Shown here one piece after another: positions 6,362-6,927 of a stretch of DNA of 6,927 nucleotides (position 1 is the stretch's first letter; the number at the start of each line of letters is the position of its first letter). The position numbers were made by a program, and so were the translations under genes. This DNA comes from Methanoregulaceae archaeon (GTDB lineage Archaea > Halobacteriota > Methanomicrobia > Methanomicrobiales > Methanospirillaceae): the NCBI GenBank assembly GCA_013331215.1, contig DUGU01000316.1, positions 1-6,927 on the forward strand, read 5' to 3'. The notes beneath the pieces were generated by a model. The model was not told the DNA's origin. It worked only from the letters and a program-made list of their open reading frames with translations, and searched no databases.

Positions 6362-6927
6362 ATGGCACATTTCATCTCCCCCACGGACGGCAGCGCCACC
6401 GGTGTCGGCGGCCTGCCGCACACGGACCCGGCCCGCGCGGTCGACGACGTGCTCGCCGCGTTCCCCGAGGTGCCGTACGCCCCGGGCCTGCCGAACCGCG
6501 GCCCCTTCGAGCAGATCGTCTGGAACGACGCCCGCACCCTGCCCGGCCTCGAGGTGATCGAGGGCCGGCTCGTTGTCGATCTCGGGGCCGACCACGCGGA
6601 GGCGATGGAGGCTGTCTACCTCGACTTCGTCGAGGGGAACGCCGCGGCGTACGGCCCAGCAGCCGAGACCTACGCCGGTCTTCTCGACCTCGTCTCCCGC
6701 GACCTCCCCTCCGCGGTCCTGGTCAAGGCCCAGGTGACGGGGCCGGTCACGTTCGGGATGCAGGTGGTCGACACCGACAAACGGCCGATCCTCTACGACG
6801 AGGCCTATGCGGACCTGCTCGGCAAGATGCTCGCGCTCCGGGCTCGCGCGGTCGAGGAACGGCTGGCCGCGACGGGCGTGCCCGAGACGCTCGTGGTCCT
6901 GAACGAGCCGTACTGGGCGAGCCTGGG
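6362..6927 (+). CDS. UROD/MetE-like TIM-barrel protein, 5' part (possible corrinoid-linked methyltransferase / methionine synthase II-like)
   Basis: The frame runs from ATG 6362 to the window edge without a stop, giving 188 full codons. My translation begins MAHFISPTDGSATGVGGLPH, followed by TDPARAVDDVLAAFPEVPYA, then later AQVTGPVTFGMQVVDTDKRP and, at the edge, LVVLNEPYWASL. The ATGVGGLPHTDP and QVTGPVTF blocks with an (N/D)EP motif place it in the UROD/MetE-like superfamily, often labelled methionine synthase II (cobalamin-independent), of roughly 350 residues. Only the N-terminal half is visible, so the zinc-binding His/Cys residues that would show methyltransferase activity cannot be checked. 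It is three bases downstream of acsV and has a strong GGAGG site, so it belongs to the acs operon. This suggests a link to methyl-CFeSP, for example methyl transfer to homocysteine without folate. A uroporphyrinogen-decarboxylase role seems unlikely from the motifs and context. Confidence 0.8.
   Translation, partial: MAHFISPTDGSATGVGGLPHTDPARAVDDVLAAFPEVPYAPGLPNRGPFEQIVWNDARTLPGLEVIEGRLVVDLGADHAEAMEAVYLDFVEGNAAAYGPAAETYAGLLDLVSRDLPSAVLVKAQVTGPVTFGMQVVDTDKRPILYDEAYADLLGKMLALRARAVEERLAATGVPETLVVLNEPYWASL

Noticed and set aside
6251..6595. Minus-strand frames across the acsV/MetE-like junction
   Set aside because: They overlap two recognised plus-strand genes and have no recognisable protein features.
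1..6927. Archaeal origin (cdh operon of a methanogen or relative)
   Set aside because: AcsB has the bacterial N-terminal domain and the ribosome sites, start spacing and RACo-type activator fit a bacterium better; archaeal CdhC is much shorter. Transfer into an archaeon cannot be formally excluded.

Overview
This is a strongly G+C-rich window carrying five genes, all on the + strand and packed end to end. They read as an operon for the carbonyl (Western) branch of the Wood-Ljungdahl pathway. I recognise acetyl-CoA synthase (acsB, 109-2142), the small and large subunits of the corrinoid iron-sulfur protein CFeSP (acsD, 2151-3089; acsC, 3089-4426), the ATP-dependent reductive activator of CFeSP (RACo, acsV, 4427-6358), and the 5' part of a UROD/MetE-like TIM-barrel gene (6362 to beyond the window end).

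The source looks like a bacterium. AcsB has the N-terminal domain typical of bacterial acetyl-CoA synthases, which the roughly 470-residue archaeal CdhC lacks, and a RACo-type activator follows the CFeSP genes. Codon use is dominated by G/C third positions (CTC, ATC, GAC, CGG, GTC). That would fit a high-G+C anaerobe such as an actinobacterial (Coriobacteriia-like), Chloroflexota or Desulfobacterota lineage, but I cannot assign a phylum from the sequence alone.

Layout: positions 1-108 are a leader of more A+T-containing, non-coding-like sequence with a possible small ORF (38-112) that ends in an ATGA overlap with acsB. Gene junctions are then +8 nt (acsB/acsD), a 1-nt TGATG overlap (acsD/acsC), 0 nt (acsC/acsV) and +3 nt (acsV/MetE-like). 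There is no room for internal promoters or terminators between genes, so one polycistronic mRNA with translational coupling is likely. I see no RNA gene, mobile element, CRISPR array or long repeat.

How the genes work together: CFeSP (AcsC/AcsD) carries a methyl group on its corrinoid and hands it to the A-cluster of AcsB. AcsB joins it to CO and coenzyme A to make acetyl-CoA, or runs the reverse reaction. When the corrinoid is oxidised to Co(II), RACo uses ATP and an electron from its [2Fe-2S] cluster to restore Co(I). The last gene belongs to the cobalamin-independent methionine synthase-like superfamily. Its position suggests a second user or supplier of the CFeSP methyl group, possibly folate-independent methionine synthesis, but its catalytic half lies outside the window. 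CO dehydrogenase (acsA/cooS), the methyltetrahydrofolate:CFeSP methyltransferase (acsE) and cooC are not present here.

The points most worth a second look are the MetE-like gene, an extra cysteine directly before the A-cluster Cys-Gly-Cys, a shortened AcsB N-terminus, and the coupled leader ORF. The core operon itself is a known system, not a new one.
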